DNA of 64,000 bases from Psychrobacillus psychrodurans (GCA_900114885.1 FOUN01000001.1:310001-374000); one strand, 5' to 3'; shown: positions 7,342 to 20,196, numbered from the stretch's first letter. A program made the numbers and translations. Notes: generated by a model from the sequence alone, not told the origin.

Positions 7342-8550
7342 ATGACAAAAACAGTTATTTTGGATGGAGCACGTACGGCTTTTGGTAAGTTTGGAGGAGC
7401 ATTGAGTGCTTTAACTGCCTCAGATCTTGGCGGAGTAGCAATTAAAGAGGCACTAAATCGTACAGGCATTAACCCTGAGCAAGTAGATGAAGTAATTATG
7501 GGGACTGTTCTACAAGCAGGCCAAGGCCAAATACCTTCTCGACAAGCAGCAACTAAAGCAGGAATTCCCTGGTCAGTAAAAACAGAAACAATCAATAAAG
7601 TATGCGCCTCTGGAATGCGAAGTGTCACACTTGCAGATCAATTGATCAGACTAGGTGACGAGGAAATAATTGTAGCAGGGGGTATGGAATCGATGTCCAA
7701 TGCACCTTACTATTTACCAAAAGGTAGATTCGGCTTGCGCATGGGGGATGCGACTATGGTCGACGGTATGGTTTATGATGGTCTGTCTTGTTCATTCCAT
7801 CCTAAAAATGTTCATATGGGGACATACGGAAATTCGACAGCAGAAGCGTTTGAGCTATCTCGTGAAAAACAAGATGTTTGGTCGTTTAGAAGCCATGATC
7901 TTGCATTGAAAGCTATGGATAATGGAGTTTTGGAAAAAGAAATTGTTCCAGTCGAAATTCCACAGCGCAAAGGTGAACCAATCGTTGTAAAAGAAGACGA
8001 ATCACCACGTCGTAATACATCATTAGAATCCCTTGCTAATTTAAAGCCAGCATTCGGAAAAGAAGGAACAATCACTGCAGGTAATGCACCCGGTATTAAT
8101 GATGGTGCTTGTGCAATCGTATTAACTAGCGAAGAAAAAGCGCTGTCACTTGGAAAAGAAGCACTAGCGTATGTTCTTGGGCATGCAGAAGTAGCAATTG
8201 AACCTGAAAAATTCCCTCAAACACCTGGATTAGTAATTAATAGAATCCTAGAGAAAACAGGTAAAACATTAGAGGATATCGATCTATTTGAAATAAACGA
8301 AGCATTTGCAGCTGTTGCATTAGTGAGTAACCAGTTAGCTGGTTTAGACGAAGAAAAAGTAAATGTAAATGGTGGAGCAGTTGCACTTGGTCATCCAATA
8401 GGAGCATCTGGTGCACGAATCATATTAACTCTTGCATATGAATTAAAGCGACGTGGCGGTGGTATCGGTATCGCAGCAATTTGTTCCGGTGGCGGTCAAG
8501 GAGATGCCATCATGATCGAAGTTCCAAAAACAGGAGGCAATAAAGCATGA
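7342..8550 (+). CDS. Acetyl-CoA acetyltransferase (thiolase, MmgA-like)
   Basis: Thiolase condenses two acetyl-CoA or cleaves acetoacetyl-CoA at the end of beta-oxidation. I start at the ATG at 7342, preceded by AAAAGGGGGA; an in-frame ATG at 7309 has no RBS and would add non-family residues. The 402 residues contain the acyl-accepting Cys88 in [10 protein letters not shown], the [16 protein letters not shown] motif with the catalytic His, and the second active-site Cys in [11 protein letters not shown]. It overlaps the next gene by 4 bp. The gene order resembles the mmgABC type of operon. Confidence 0.93.
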   Translation: MTKTVILDGARTAFGKFGGALSALTASDLGGVAIKEALNRTGINPEQVDEVIMGTVLQAGQGQIPSRQAATKAGIPWSVKTETINKVCASGMRSVTLADQLIRLGDEEIIVAGGMESMSNAPYYLPKGRFGLRMGDATMVDGMVYDGLSCSFHPKNVHMGTYGNSTAEAFELSREKQDVWSFRSHDLALKAMDNGVLEKEIVPVEIPQRKGEPIVVKEDESPRRNTSLESLANLKPAFGKEGTITAGNAPGINDGACAIVLTSEEKALSLGKEALAYVLGHAEVAIEPEKFPQTPGLVINRILEKTGKTLEDIDLFEINEAFAAVALVSNQLAGLDEEKVNVNGGAVALGHPIGASGARIILTLAYELKRRGGGIGIAAICSGGGQGDAIMIEVPKTGGNKA

Positions 8551-9398
8551 ATATCCAAAAAGTATTGGTAATAGGAGCAGGTCAGATGGGATCTGGAATT
8601 GCTCAAGTATGTGCTCAAGCAGGATTTGACGTAAAACTGAATGATCGTGAACAACAATTCTACGATCGTGGTATCCAAACAATTACTAAAAATCTTTCTC
8701 GCAATGTTGAAAAAGGTCGAATGACGGAAGATGAAAAACAATCAGTTCTAAATAAAATTACAATGTCACTATCTATAGAAGATGCTAACGATGTTGACCT
8801 AGTGATTGAAGCTGCGGTCGAAAATATGGAAATCAAACAGTCTATTTTCAAACAACTAGACGAAATTGCACCGGCTCATACAATTTTGGCTACAAATACG
8901 TCCTCTTTACCGATTACAGAAATTGCTGCTGCAACGAATCGTCCAGAGCAAGTAATTGGGATGCATTTCATGAATCCTGTTCCGGTAATGAAGCTAGTGG
9001 AAATCATTCGTGGACTCGCTACATCGGATGAAGTATATATAGCAATTGAAGAAATGACGAAGAAACTAAACAAAGTTCCAGTAGAAGTAAATGACTTTCC
9101 TGGATTTGTATCTAACCGCATTTTAATGCCAATGATCAACGAAGCGATCTACACGCTATATGAGGGTGTTGCAACAAAAGAAGCTATTGATGATGTGATG
9201 AAAATGGGGATGAATCACCCAATGGGACCCCTACAACTAGCGGACTTTATAGGTCTAGACACTTGCCTCTACATTATGGAAATCTTACATGAAGGATTTG
9301 GTGACAGTAAATATCGTCCATGTCCGTTGTTACGTAAATATGTGAAAGCCGGATGGCTAGGAAAGAAAACAGGTAGAGGTTTTTATATCTACGAATAA
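8547..9398 (+). CDS. 3-hydroxybutyryl-CoA dehydrogenase (MmgB-like)
   Basis: This enzyme oxidises 3-hydroxyacyl-CoA to 3-ketoacyl-CoA with NAD(P). The 283 residues show the Rossmann motif [13 protein letters not shown] (about 8-20), the catalytic [13 protein letters not shown] block with its histidine, the [17 protein letters not shown] helix and the C-terminal [14 protein letters not shown] signature. The start overlaps the thiolase stop (ATGA), indicating coupled expression. It feeds the thiolase encoded immediately upstream. Confidence 0.94.
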   Translation: MNIQKVLVIGAGQMGSGIAQVCAQAGFDVKLNDREQQFYDRGIQTITKNLSRNVEKGRMTEDEKQSVLNKITMSLSIEDANDVDLVIEAAVENMEIKQSIFKQLDEIAPAHTILATNTSSLPITEIAAATNRPEQVIGMHFMNPVPVMKLVEIIRGLATSDEVYIAIEEMTKKLNKVPVEVNDFPGFVSNRILMPMINEAIYTLYEGVATKEAIDDVMKMGMNHPMGPLQLADFIGLDTCLYIMEILHEGFGDSKYRPCPLLRKYVKAGWLGKKTGRGFYIYE

Positions 9399-9412
9399 AA
9401 GGGGCATTTAAG

Positions 9413-10549
9413 ATGGAATTAAAATTTACTGAAGAACAACTAATGATGCGCAACATGGTCAGGGATTTTGCTAAAACAGAAATTGAACCTTTTATTGAAC
9501 AAATGGAGCAGGGAGAGTTCCCTCGAGATATTTTGAAAAAAATGGGAGAACTAGGCTTGATGGGCATCACCGTTCCAGAACAATATGGTGGCTCTGAAAT
9601 GGATTTTACAAGCTATGTAATTGCAATTAACGAACTTTCAAAAGTGAGTGCGGTAATAGGGGTAATACTTTCCGTTCATACTTCAGTTGGAACAAATCCA
9701 ATATTATATTTTGGTAATGAACAGCAAAAAGAGAAATACATTCCGAAGCTTGCGACTGGTGAATATTTAGGCGCGTTTTGCTTGACGGAGCCATCTGCGG
9801 GATCTGATGCAGGCGCTTTGAAAACAAAAGCTGTCAAAAAAGATGATCACTATGTATTAAACGGCTCTAAAGTATTTATTACAAATGGTGGAGAAGCAGA
9901 TGTAAATATTGTTTTTGCATCGACTGATTCATCACTTGGTTCAAGAGGTATTACGGCATTTATAGTCGAGAAGGATACACCGGGATTCATCGTTGGAAAA
10001 GATGAACAAAAAATGGGACTCCACGGATCTAGAACTGTCCAGCTAACATTTGAAGATATGAAAATACCAGCTGAAAACAGACTTGGTGAAGAAGGTGAAG
10101 GCTTTAAAATAGCAATGGCCAACCTAAACACTGGGCGTATTGGTATTGCAACACAAGCACTAGGAATTGCAGAAGCCGCTTTCGAAGCCGCTGTTGAATA
10201 CGCAAAAGAGCGTGTGCAGTTCGGTAAACCAATCGCAGTGAATCAAGGGGTAGGGTTCAAGCTTGCTGACATGGGAACTGCAGTGGAAGCAGCAAGATTA
10301 CTAGTCTACCGCGCAGCTAGCCTTCGTGAACAAGGACTTCCTTGCGGGAAAGAAGCATCGATGGCAAAACTATTTGCTTCCAAAACAGCAGTAGACGTTG
10401 CGATTGAAGCAGTTCAAGTATTTGGTGGTTATGGCTATACAGAGGATTACCCAGTAGAACGTTATTTCCGTGACGCAAAAATCACCGAAATTTACGAGGG
10501 CACAAGTGAAATTCAACGCATCGTAATTGCGAAGCACTTAACTCATTAA
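9413..10549 (+). CDS. Acyl-CoA dehydrogenase (MmgC-like)
   Basis: An FAD-dependent dehydrogenase introducing the alpha-beta double bond in acyl-CoA and passing electrons to ETF. The 378 residues are full length for the family. They include [19 protein letters not shown] and [10 protein letters not shown] (FAD/substrate binding), [12 protein letters not shown], and the C-terminal signature [34 protein letters not shown] with the catalytic glutamate of the short-chain type in IYEGTSE. It lies 14 bp after the hydroxybutyryl-CoA dehydrogenase and is strongly similar to the next gene, probably from a duplication with specialised chain or branch preference. Confidence 0.93.
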   Translation: MELKFTEEQLMMRNMVRDFAKTEIEPFIEQMEQGEFPRDILKKMGELGLMGITVPEQYGGSEMDFTSYVIAINELSKVSAVIGVILSVHTSVGTNPILYFGNEQQKEKYIPKLATGEYLGAFCLTEPSAGSDAGALKTKAVKKDDHYVLNGSKVFITNGGEADVNIVFASTDSSLGSRGITAFIVEKDTPGFIVGKDEQKMGLHGSRTVQLTFEDMKIPAENRLGEEGEGFKIAMANLNTGRIGIATQALGIAEAAFEAAVEYAKERVQFGKPIAVNQGVGFKLADMGTAVEAARLLVYRAASLREQGLPCGKEASMAKLFASKTAVDVAIEAVQVFGGYGYTEDYPVERYFRDAKITEIYEGTSEIQRIVIAKHLTH

Positions 10550-10673
10550 ACTAACATTTGAAAAGCAATTCTATTATAAAATAGAGATTATCGGAAGAAC
10601 ATTAGAATCCGAGAGACCCATCAAGTTGCTCCAAAAAACAACCAAACTTAAACCAAAAAAGGCGGGATATACA

Positions 10674-11813
10674 ATGAATTTTCAACTTTCGGAAGAACAT
10701 GAAATGATTCGTAAAATGGTAAGAGACTTTGCAGAAAATGAAGTAGCGCCAACAGCTGCAGAACGAGACGAAGAAGAACGTTTTGACCGTGAAATTTTCG
10801 ACAAAATGGCTGAGTTAGGTTTAACAGGAATTCCTTGGCCTGAAGAGTACGGTGGAATCGGTTCCGATTATCTTGCATATTGTATCGCTGTAGAAGAGCT
10901 TTCACGTGTTTGTGCGTCTACAGGCGTAACTTTATCTGCACATACATCGCTTGCAGGTTGGCCGATTTTCAAATATGGCAATGAAGAGCAAAAACAAAAG
11001 TATCTTCGTCCAATGGCTGAAGGTTCAAAAATTGGTGGGTATGGTTTAACTGAAGCAGGTTCTGGTTCAGATGCAGGCGGTATGAAAACTACTGCAAAAT
11101 TAGATGGCGATCATTATGTATTAAATGGCTCTAAAATATTTATTACGAATGGTGGAATTGCTGACATATACGTTGTCTTTGCAGTAACAGATCCTGAATC
11201 CAAGCATAAAGGAACTAGTGCATTTATCGTAGAAGCTGATTTCCCAGGATTCTCTGTTGGTAAAAAAGAGAAAAAATTAGGAATTCGTTCGTCTCCAACT
11301 ACTGAAATTATTTTCGATAATTGCCGTATTCCTAAAGAAAATCTTCTTGGTGAAGAGGGGCAAGGGTTCATTATCGCTATGAAAACATTAGATGGCGGAC
11401 GTAATGGCATTGCTGCACAGGCTGTAGGAATTGCACAAGGTGCACTAGATGCATCGGTAAATTACGCGAAAGAACGTGTTCAATTTGGTAAACCGATCGT
11501 TGCAAACCAAGGGGTATCTTTCAAGCTTGCAGATATGGCAACATCAATAGAAGCATCTCGTTTACTTACATATCAAGCTGCTTGGTTAGAGTCAAATGGT
11601 CTACCATATGGCAAAGAGTCGGCAATGGCTAAACTGATGGCTGGTGATACAGCGATGAAGGTAACAACTGAAGCTGTTCAAGTATTTGGCGGATACGGTT
11701 ATACGAAAGATTATCCGGTAGAACGTTATATGCGCGATGCAAAAATTACGCAAATTTACGAAGGAACACAAGAAATTCAAAGATTAGTAATTTCTCGTAT
11801 GTTAACTAAGTAA
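10674..11813 (+). CDS. acdA: Acyl-CoA dehydrogenase (AcdA-like)
   Basis: A second acyl-CoA dehydrogenase of 379 residues with the same motif order as its neighbour: [73 protein letters not shown]. The ATG at 10674 follows AGGCGGGA. An upstream in-frame ATG at 10626 would add a basic stretch foreign to the family. In B. subtilis, fadF and acdA lie next to rpoE, and here the same neighbourhood is conserved with additional genes inserted. Substrate chain length cannot be read from the sequence; short branched acyl-CoA would fit the IcmF context. Confidence 0.9.
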   Translation: MNFQLSEEHEMIRKMVRDFAENEVAPTAAERDEEERFDREIFDKMAELGLTGIPWPEEYGGIGSDYLAYCIAVEELSRVCASTGVTLSAHTSLAGWPIFKYGNEEQKQKYLRPMAEGSKIGGYGLTEAGSGSDAGGMKTTAKLDGDHYVLNGSKIFITNGGIADIYVVFAVTDPESKHKGTSAFIVEADFPGFSVGKKEKKLGIRSSPTTEIIFDNCRIPKENLLGEEGQGFIIAMKTLDGGRNGIAAQAVGIAQGALDASVNYAKERVQFGKPIVANQGVSFKLADMATSIEASRLLTYQAAWLESNGLPYGKESAMAKLMAGDTAMKVTTEAVQVFGGYGYTKDYPVERYMRDAKITQIYEGTQEIQRLVISRMLTK

Positions 11814-11816
11814 TCG

Positions 11817-12440
11817 ATGTCTATGGAAAAGAAACATGAAGTAAAGACATCGGTGAAAGATGAGAATCTTATTGAAAAAAGAAGAGAGCAAATGATTCGT
11901 GCAGCTGTTACTTTATTCAAAGAAAAAGGGTTTCACCGCGCAACTACAAGAGAAATAGCTAAAGAGGCTGGCTTTAGTATAGGGACTTTGTATGAATATA
12001 TTCGTACAAAGGAAGACGTTCTCTATCTGGTTTGTGACAGTATTTACAATGAAGTGCACAACAGATTGTCGCAAATTACTTTAGAAAATGGTACTGCAGA
12101 AGACTTAAAAACAGCTATCCGTCACTACTATGGCGTAATCGATGATATGTCAGACGAGTTCGTAGTTATGTATCAAGAATCTAAGTCACTCCCAAAAGGT
12201 GCGCTGGAATATGTACTAGCGAAAGAATTAGAAATGGTCGAAATCTTCCATAAAATAATTATTGGCTGTATTCAAGCACGGGAACTTGAATTAACAGATG
12301 CACAGGCACATCTTTACGCACATACATTAGTCGTTCAAGGACAAATGTGGGCATTCAGAAGATGGGCACTGCGCAAGGAATATACGATTGACCAATTCAC
12401 AGAGCTACAAATCGAATTATTACTTCATGGGATGAAATAA
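11817..12440 (+). CDS. fadR: TetR-family regulator of acyl-CoA degradation (FadR-like)
   Basis: A 207-residue TetR protein with a helix-turn-helix at about 36-60 (GFHRATTREIAKEAGFSIGTLYEYIRTKEDVLY) and a mostly helical ligand domain with the pattern of the FadR/YsiA group. It lies 3 bp after the acyl-CoA dehydrogenase and 39 bp before icmF, so it is co-transcribed with the genes it probably controls. A matching palindromic operator overlaps the fadF promoter at 4918-4935. Acyl-CoA as inducer is inferred from FadR knowledge. The ATG at 11817 has only a weak RBS, and ATG 11823 is an alternative. Confidence 0.8.
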   Translation: MSMEKKHEVKTSVKDENLIEKRREQMIRAAVTLFKEKGFHRATTREIAKEAGFSIGTLYEYIRTKEDVLYLVCDSIYNEVHNRLSQITLENGTAEDLKTAIRHYYGVIDDMSDEFVVMYQESKSLPKGALEYVLAKELEMVEIFHKIIIGCIQARELELTDAQAHLYAHTLVVQGQMWAFRRWALRKEYTIDQFTELQIELLLHGMK

Positions 12441-12479
12441 AACAAACACGTTCACATACAAACAAGGGGGAATATCAGC

Positions 12480-15400
12480 ATGTCTACTGTAGAAGTATAT
12501 CGTCCAAAAAATCATGTGCGATTCGTTACAGCATCCAGTCTTTTTGATGGACATGATGCATCCATCAATATAATGCGTCGCATTTTACAGGCTAGCGGAG
12601 CAGAGGTTATTCATCTAGGACACAACCGCTCTGTAGAGGAAGTAGTAAATGCTGCAATTCAAGAGGATGTACAAGGAATCGCCATATCTTCCTATCAAGG
12701 AGGGCATGTTGAGTATTTTAAATATATGAAAGACTTACTCGTCGAGCGTGGTGCGCCACATATCCGTATTTTTGGCGGGGGCGGCGGAGTAATTATTCCG
12801 AAAGAAATAAAAGAACTACAAGAATATGGTATTTCCGGCATTTTCTCACCAGAGGATGGCCGTAAATTAGGATTACAAGGAATGATCAATCAAATCCTAA
12901 TGGAATGTGATGTAGCAACAGAACCAAAAGGGGTAAAAGAAGAAATTGCAAACGTTACTACGGAGAATCCAGAGGTACTTGCCCATTTAATCACCGTAGC
13001 AGAAGAGGCACATCAAACGCATAATGAAGAAGCGGTTGAAATGCTAAAGCAAGCAAAGCAATTATCCAAAGGTACTCCAGTACTTGGTATTACAGGTACT
13101 GGTGGAGCGGGAAAAAGTTCGCTCACTGATGAATTAATTCGCCGTTTCCTACAAGAGCTTCCAGATAAAAAAATTGCTGTACTATCTATTGATCCAACAA
13201 AGCAAAAAACAGGTGGGGCCCTACTGGGAGACCGAATTCGTATGAATGCAATATTCAACAAGCGTGTATTTATGAGAAGTCTAGCTACTAGAGGCTCACG
13301 TACAGAATTATCAGGAGCACTTGCTGATGTGTTAGACGTTGTAAGAGTTGCTGGTTATGACATGATTATTGTAGAAACTAGTGGAATCGGACAAGGGGAT
13401 GCGGAAATTATAAATGTATCGGATGTATCGATGTATGTAATGACCAGCGAGTTCGGAGCACCTTCTCAATTAGAGAAAATAGACATGATTGACTATGCTG
13501 ATTTAATCGTTATCAATAAATTTGAGCGTAAAGGGTCAGAAGATGCACTTCGCCAAGTGCAAAAGCAATATCAACGTAGTCGAGAGCTTTGGCATGATGA
13601 TCTAGATACGATGCCTGTTTATGGAACCATTGCAAGTCAGTTTAATGATAAAGGAACAAATTCATTATTTGCAGCACTTGTTGCTACGTTAAATGAAAAG
13701 ACAGGATCTGCCTGGGAGACATCTTACGACCAATTTGTGAAAACACAAAAGCAGAACGTTATCATACCGAATGATCGCCGCTATTACTTACGTGAAATTA
13801 CGGATGCTGTCCGAGGATATCATCGCAAGTCTGAAGAACAGGTTGGCTTTGCAAGAAGACTTTTCCAGCTTGAAGGTGCAATCGAGCAAGTGAAGGAAAA
13901 AGCTTCAGACGACGTACTAGTCCAATCTCTCGAATCATTAGCTACAGGTGTTCGGGATGAACTGACTGCTGAATCTAAACGTATTCTAGAAAATTGGGCT
14001 GCTTTAAAAGGAGCTTATACTGGGGACGAATTTATCACAAAGATTCGAGATAAAGAGATTCGTACAATTCTTCGTACAGAAAGCTTATCGGGAATAAAAA
14101 TTCCAAAAATAGTACTTCCTCAATTCGTAGACTTTGGAGAGATTCTACGCTGGGTATATAAAGAAAATGTACCAGGTTCATTTCCTTATACGGCAGGTGT
14201 TTTTCCGTTTAAACGAGAAGGAGAAGACCCGAAACGTCAATTTGCAGGAGAAGGAACACCTGAACGAACAAATCGTCGTTTCCATTATTTATCGAAGGAT
14301 GACGATGCGAAACGCTTATCGACTGCATTTGACTCGGTAACACTATACGGAGAAGATCCTGATCATCGTCCGGATATATACGGAAAAGTTGGAGAGTCTG
14401 GTGTTAGTATTTGTACATTAGAGGATATGAAGAAGTTATATGATGGCTTTGACTTATGTGCACCTTCTACATCTGTTTCAATGACGATAAATGGTCCAGC
14501 TCCAATTATTCTTGCGATGTTCATGAATACAGCGATTGATCAGCAAGTACGTCTAAAGGAAGAAGAACTGGGACGTACACTTACTGTAGATGAGTTTACA
14601 CAGGTTAAGACTACTACATTACAGGTTGTTCGAGGAACTGTTCAAGCAGATATATTAAAAGAGGATCAAGGACAAAATACATGTATTTTCTCAACGGAAT
14701 TTGCACTTCGAATGATGGGGGATATTCAACAATATTTTATTGACCAAAAGGTTCGTAATTATTATTCAGTGTCTATTTCGGGTTATCATATTGCAGAAGC
14801 AGGAGCAAACCCAATTTCGCAACTGGCATTCACGCTGTCGAATGGCTTTACTTATGTAGAGTACTACTTAAGCCGAGGCATGCATATAGATGACTTTGCA
14901 CCTAACTTATCGTTCTTCTTCTCGAATGGATTGGATCCAGAGTATACTGTTATTGGACGCGTTGCTCGTCGTATTTGGGCAGTTGTAATGCGTGACAAAT
15001 ATGGCGCAAATGAACGTAGTCAAAAGCTGAAATACCATGTACAAACATCTGGTAGAAGCTTACACGCTCAAGAAATAGACTTTAACGACATTCGTACGAC
15101 GTTACAAGCATTGATGGCACTTCAAGATAATTGTAATTCGCTTCATACGAATGCTTATGATGAGGCAATTACAACTCCTACAGAAGAATCAGTCCGTCGT
15201 GCAATGGCGATTCAGATGATTATTACAAAGGAGCATGGACTTTCGAAAAATGAAAATCCTCTACAAGGTGCTTTCATTGTAGAAGAAATGACAGACCTAG
15301 TAGAAGAAGCTGTTCTATCCGAATTCGATCGTATTAATGACCGTGGTGGTGTACTTGGTGCAATGGAAACGCAATACCAACGAGGCAAAATTCAAGAAGA

Positions 15401-15737
15401 ATCTATGCACTACGAGATGAAAAAACATACTGGCGAGCTGCCTATTATCGGGGTAAATACTTATTTAAACCCTAACCCTGCTTCCGAAGAGGATATTAAT
15501 AATATGGAGATTGCCCGCGCAACAAAAGAAGAAAAAGAAACACAAATAAGCAATCTTCGAAATTTCCAACAAAAAAATGAAGCTGAGGCAGAAGAAGCTC
15601 TTGCTCGCTTGAAGCAAGTTGCTGTTACTGGCGGTAACATTTTTGAAGAGTTAATGACAACTGTTCAAAAGGCAAGTCTTGGTCAAATCACGCATGCTTT
15701 GTATGAAGTTGGCGGACAATATCGTCGAAATATGTAA
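12480..15737 (+). CDS. icmF: Fused isobutyryl-CoA mutase (B12-dependent, with G-protein chaperone domain)
   Basis: IcmF interconverts isobutyryl-CoA and n-butyryl-CoA (also isovaleryl-/pivalyl-CoA) using adenosylcobalamin. Domain order in the 1085 residues is diagnostic. An N-terminal B12-binding domain ([30 protein letters not shown]) is followed by a MeaB-like P-loop GTPase ([12 protein letters not shown], about residue 203; [17 protein letters not shown]), and then the TIM-barrel acyl-CoA mutase domain ([75 protein letters not shown] end). The strong RBS AAGGGGGAAT precedes the ATG. The cobalamin operon 8 kb upstream could supply its cofactor. Confidence 0.96.
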   Translation: MSTVEVYRPKNHVRFVTASSLFDGHDASINIMRRILQASGAEVIHLGHNRSVEEVVNAAIQEDVQGIAISSYQGGHVEYFKYMKDLLVERGAPHIRIFGGGGGVIIPKEIKELQEYGISGIFSPEDGRKLGLQGMINQILMECDVATEPKGVKEEIANVTTENPEVLAHLITVAEEAHQTHNEEAVEMLKQAKQLSKGTPVLGITGTGGAGKSSLTDELIRRFLQELPDKKIAVLSIDPTKQKTGGALLGDRIRMNAIFNKRVFMRSLATRGSRTELSGALADVLDVVRVAGYDMIIVETSGIGQGDAEIINVSDVSMYVMTSEFGAPSQLEKIDMIDYADLIVINKFERKGSEDALRQVQKQYQRSRELWHDDLDTMPVYGTIASQFNDKGTNSLFAALVATLNEKTGSAWETSYDQFVKTQKQNVIIPNDRRYYLREITDAVRGYHRKSEEQVGFARRLFQLEGAIEQVKEKASDDVLVQSLESLATGVRDELTAESKRILENWAALKGAYTGDEFITKIRDKEIRTILRTESLSGIKIPKIVLPQFVDFGEILRWVYKENVPGSFPYTAGVFPFKREGEDPKRQFAGEGTPERTNRRFHYLSKDDDAKRLSTAFDSVTLYGEDPDHRPDIYGKVGESGVSICTLEDMKKLYDGFDLCAPSTSVSMTINGPAPIILAMFMNTAIDQQVRLKEEELGRTLTVDEFTQVKTTTLQVVRGTVQADILKEDQGQNTCIFSTEFALRMMGDIQQYFIDQKVRNYYSVSISGYHIAEAGANPISQLAFTLSNGFTYVEYYLSRGMHIDDFAPNLSFFFSNGLDPEYTVIGRVARRIWAVVMRDKYGANERSQKLKYHVQTSGRSLHAQEIDFNDIRTTLQALMALQDNCNSLHTNAYDEAITTPTEESVRRAMAIQMIITKEHGLSKNENPLQGAFIVEEMTDLVEEAVLSEFDRINDRGGVLGAMETQYQRGKIQEESMHYEMKKHTGELPIIGVNTYLNPNPASEEDINNMEIARATKEEKETQISNLRNFQQKNEAEAEEALARLKQVAVTGGNIFEELMTTVQKASLGQITHALYEVGGQYRRNM

Positions 15738-15765
15738 ACGATTGGTTACAGAAAAATAAAGTTTA

Positions 15766-15797
15766 GTGTTCCGATGATTATCGGAACACTTTTTTCC
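15766..15797 (+). terminator. Terminator of the acyl-CoA cluster
   Basis: GTGTTCCGAT, a four-base loop and ATCGGAACAC form a perfect 10-bp stem followed by TTTTTTCC. Confidence 0.92.
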
Positions 15798-15843
15798 TAT
15801 TTTTTTGTATAATATACCTAGTATGTAGTAAAGGAGAAGTTGG

Positions 15844-16002
15844 ATGAAAAAACCTGTTCACATTTTGGTCATTATAATTCTCTTACTACTTACTATTTTT
15901 CTATATAACAAACAACTAGCCTCAATTCCATTGCTTTTAATATCGTTTTATTTGTTTACTGTTGTAGGAAGTAAAATTTCTCTTTTCAAAAAGAATAAAT
16001 GA
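15844..16002 (+). CDS. Small membrane protein of unknown function (52 aa)
   Basis: An ATG at 15844 preceded by AAAGGAGAAGTTGG opens 52 codons. After MKKP comes a hydrophobic stretch of about 16 residues (HILVIIILLLLTIFLY), then a second hydrophobic stretch (LASIPLLLISFYLFTVVG), ending in the basic tail KISLFKKNK. This is a typical two-helix hairpin with positive-inside ends. A possible -10 (TATAAT-like, GTATAATATA) lies about 35 bp upstream. It sits between the icmF terminator and rpoE. No family is recognised. Confidence 0.65.
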   Translation: MKKPVHILVIIILLLLTIFLYNKQLASIPLLLISFYLFTVVGSKISLFKKNK

Positions 16003-16074
16003 ATGTAGCATATAACATACTTGTGTGTATATAATGAAAAGTATGCAAACGAACATAGAAAGGACGTGCACGAT

Positions 16075-16608
16075 TTGAAATTTCGTGAAATGACAACAAC
16101 ACAACTACAAGAAGAATCGTTAATCGATCTAGCATTTGCGATTTTAGAAGATAAAAAAAACTCATTAACATTAAAAGAATTATTTGATGACATTCAACAT
16201 TATAATGGGCTTACTGATGAGGAAATGGCTTCTCGCAAACCTCAATTCTATACAGATATGAATATTGACGGACGCTTTTTGGCAATTGCTGAAAACCAAT
16301 GGGGCCTTAGAGAATGGTATCCAGTAGAACAAATTGAAGAAGAATCAGCGCCTACCGTAAAAGTTCGTAAAAAGAAAGATAAGGTAGTAGATGATGATTT
16401 AGAAGATTTAGATGAGGACGAAATCGTATTCGAAGAAGAATTCGACGAGTTTGTAGAAGATGACGATGAGGACGAAGACGATGACGACGAACCAGTTATC
16501 GAATTTGTAGAAGAAGACATTGATGAAGTGATTGAAGAAGACTTAATCGATGAAGACGATGATGAGTTTGAAATCGATGAGGAATTAGACGAAGAAGACG
16601 AAGAATAA
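16075..16608 (+). CDS. rpoE: DNA-directed RNA polymerase delta subunit
   Basis: Delta is a Gram-positive RNA polymerase accessory factor that speeds recycling and destabilises open complexes. The N-terminal folded domain (SLIDLAFAILEDKKNSLTLKELFDDI, QFYTDMNIDGRFLAIAENQWGLREWYPVEQ) is followed by a lysine patch (VRKKKDK) and then about 75 almost purely acidic Asp/Glu residues, as in the family. I choose the TTG at 16075 with AAAGGA upstream, giving 177 residues starting at LKFREMTTTQ. ATG 16021 lacks a suitable RBS and adds residues absent from relatives. It lies directly upstream of pyrG, as in B. subtilis. Confidence 0.93.
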   Translation: MKFREMTTTQLQEESLIDLAFAILEDKKNSLTLKELFDDIQHYNGLTDEEMASRKPQFYTDMNIDGRFLAIAENQWGLREWYPVEQIEEESAPTVKVRKKKDKVVDDDLEDLDEDEIVFEEEFDEFVEDDDEDEDDDDEPVIEFVEEDIDEVIEEDLIDEDDDEFEIDEELDEEDEE

Positions 16609-16611
16609 TTC

Positions 16612-16719
16612 TTGACTTATTTTCTTAAACGCTATAAGATTTTATTGGGCTCTTTTTGAAGAGACATTACTCATGTGCATATGCGCTCCCCTGCGAAGAA
16701 GCAGGCGGAGCGTTTTTTT
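16612..16719 (+). promoter_or_regulatory. pyrG promoter and GGGC-initiated attenuator leader
   Basis: TTGACT (16612-16617), a 17-bp spacer and TAAGAT (16635-16640) place the transcription start at GGGCTC (16647-16652). About 35 nt downstream is an intrinsic terminator. Its 5' arm is CGCTCCCCTGC (16684-16694), its loop GAAGAA and its 3' arm GCAGGCGGAGCG, ending in seven T. The 5' arm contains CTCCCC, complementary to a 5' poly-G tract. This is the architecture known for B. subtilis pyrG. Low CTP causes reiterative G addition at the GGGC start, and the G-rich 5' end pairs with the terminator arm and prevents termination. Confidence 0.85.
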
Positions 16720-16814
16720 GTTATTGATACACTCTTATTTATTTGAATGTTTAACGCATACTAAATAAGACAATGTCCTCATCGGTTGTGGTGGAGGACT
16801 AGATATTACATTAG

Positions 16815-18955
<2,141 letters not shown>

Positions 18956-18973
18956 TGCCAATATAGATTTTAA

Positions 18974-19013
18974 AAGAGGATTACTCATGTTAATGAGTAA
19001 TCCTCTTTTTTTA
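18974..19013 (+). terminator. Terminator for pyrG and its repeat tail
   Basis: AGAGGATTACTCAT, a GTTA loop and ATGAGTAATCCTCT form a perfect 14-bp stem ending in T8. It lies about 550 bp after the pyrG stop, so the tandem repeats should be transcribed as a long 3' UTR. Confidence 0.92.
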
Positions 19014-19114
19014 CTTACTCAACAGATTCTGTAGATTCTGGACGAATGTGTGCTGCCGCAAGTACGCATTAGCCTCCATAATAATTGAGTTTGATTGTAT
19101 GAAATTTCCATTCC

Positions 19115-19228
19115 GCAAGTAAATCTTCATCAAGAGCAAGTAAATGAAGAAGGAAAGCAAGTATCTAACGTAGGACAGCAAGTAAATCTCTTATGAAAGC
19201 AAGTAAACGAAACGACACCGCAAGTAAA
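19115..19228 (+). repeat. 21-bp phased GCAAGTA array (six units)
   Basis: GCAAGTA starts at 19115, 19136, 19157, 19178, 19199 and 19220, an exact 21-bp step, usually continuing as AA or AAT, with unrelated sequence between. A single additional copy is at 19058. The array lies in the 1.15-kb gap between the convergent genes pyrG and ywjG. Confidence 0.88.
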
Positions 19229-19400
19229 TGATAATGTATATGATTTTCTCATGTAATTATTTAAACCTGAATGTGCGCAATCACTAGCTTGAAATGCGCA
19301 TCTTCATCCCATTTTAATAGTCTCATTCTTCTTCCTCATGCGGCTTTGAATATTTCTAAAAATAAATTAAACAATATACAATTCCACAATAGTCAAAAGC

Positions 19401-19514
19401 TTTACTTGCTTACAACTATTGTATACTTGCTTTCAACGAGAAAATACTTGCTCCAAGAACTTGCTTACTTGCGTTTGACTTTACAATGCTAGCGCTGAAG
19501 TAGCAAATACTTGT
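19401..19514 (-). repeat. 21-bp phased array in opposite orientation
   Basis: On the plus strand, TACTTGC-type units start at 19401, 19422, 19443, 19464, about 19485 (degenerate) and 19506, again stepping by 21 bp. This is the reverse complement of the array at 19115-19228, so the two arms could face each other across roughly 170 bp. The stretch between them shows nothing else recognisable. Confidence 0.82.
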
Positions 19515-19539
19515 GCAATGGAAAAACTATACAAAGAAA

Positions 19540-19572
19540 CACCTAAAGAAAAAATTCTTTAGGCGTTTTTTG
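19540..19572. terminator. Terminator between pyrG region and ywjG
   Basis: CCTAAAGAA and TTCTTTAGG form a 9-bp stem around AAAA. GCGTTTTTT follows on the plus strand. It sits just downstream of the ywjG stop and may serve both directions. Confidence 0.7.
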
Positions 19573-19576
19573 TGAA

Positions 19577-20092
19577 CTATTCACCTATTAACATCTCGTT
19601 TAACTTCATCTTCACTGCTTCGTATACGAATAAACCACTTAAAGCATGCGGGAGCACAATACGGGTTCCATCTTCGGTGGGAAGGAGTCCTTTTGTGAGT
19701 TTTGTTGAAATATATGTATACGCAAGATCAGCTAGCATATTATCATGGCCTTCTGGTTCTGCTGCTAATGCACCAAAAGGAATACATTTCTCACTCAATT
19801 TTTTAGCTAATGCTAAAGCTTCTTCGTCATAACAGGAACGAGTAAGAATCCAAACACGGTCAGTGCTAGTTAATTCGATTTCGGGTAACCAGGTTTGCAT
19901 TGATGGAAAAGGCTCAGCTGAAAGTTGTGCATTAATCGAAATACTTTTCATTTCCCCAAAAGTAGCGAAAAAAACTGTTCCCTCTCTAGCAGCGGCTTGT
20001 GCAAGTAGACGAGCAGTTTCCTCAATATTTTCTTCCTCTGAACTAGAGATTCTTTGCATTAATCCAGAAATTTGCGTTGTTAACATTTTCAT
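19577..20092 (-). CDS. ywjG: DUF2529-family protein (YwjG)
   Basis: A 171-residue protein matching B. subtilis YwjG by position (divergent from spo0F, next to pyrG) and by composition: MLTTQISGLMQRI start, REGTVFFATFGEMKSI, DRVWILTRSCYDEEALALAKKL, and DGTRIVLPHALSGLFVYEAVKMKL at the end. The alternating alpha/beta pattern and the family's reported resemblance to sugar-isomerase (SIS) folds suggest a phosphosugar-binding role, but no activity is established. An AGGTGAATTACG stretch precedes the ATG on the minus strand. Confidence 0.82.
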   Translation of the reverse strand: MKMLTTQISGLMQRISSSEEENIEETARLLAQAAAREGTVFFATFGEMKSISINAQLSAEPFPSMQTWLPEIELTSTDRVWILTRSCYDEEALALAKKLSEKCIPFGALAAEPEGHDNMLADLAYTYISTKLTKGLLPTEDGTRIVLPHALSGLFVYEAVKMKLNEMLIGE

Positions 20093-20196
20093 CGTAATTC
20101 ACCTCTCATTTATTATAAAACAAAGTTTGTCATTCCGTATGCTATAACTTTTAGTGGGTATTAGAACAGAAAGAAATGGAAATTTTTTTAAAAAAA

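Noticed and set aside
16248-16520. Serine-rich minus-strand frame opposite rpoE
   Set aside because: An antisense shadow of the acidic GAT/GAA codon tail of the delta subunit.
19271-19492. Open frame with periodic YLLS-like residues in the pyrG-ywjG gap
   Set aside because: The periodicity is a by-product of the 21-bp (seven-codon) DNA repeat. There is no RBS and no protein-like start.
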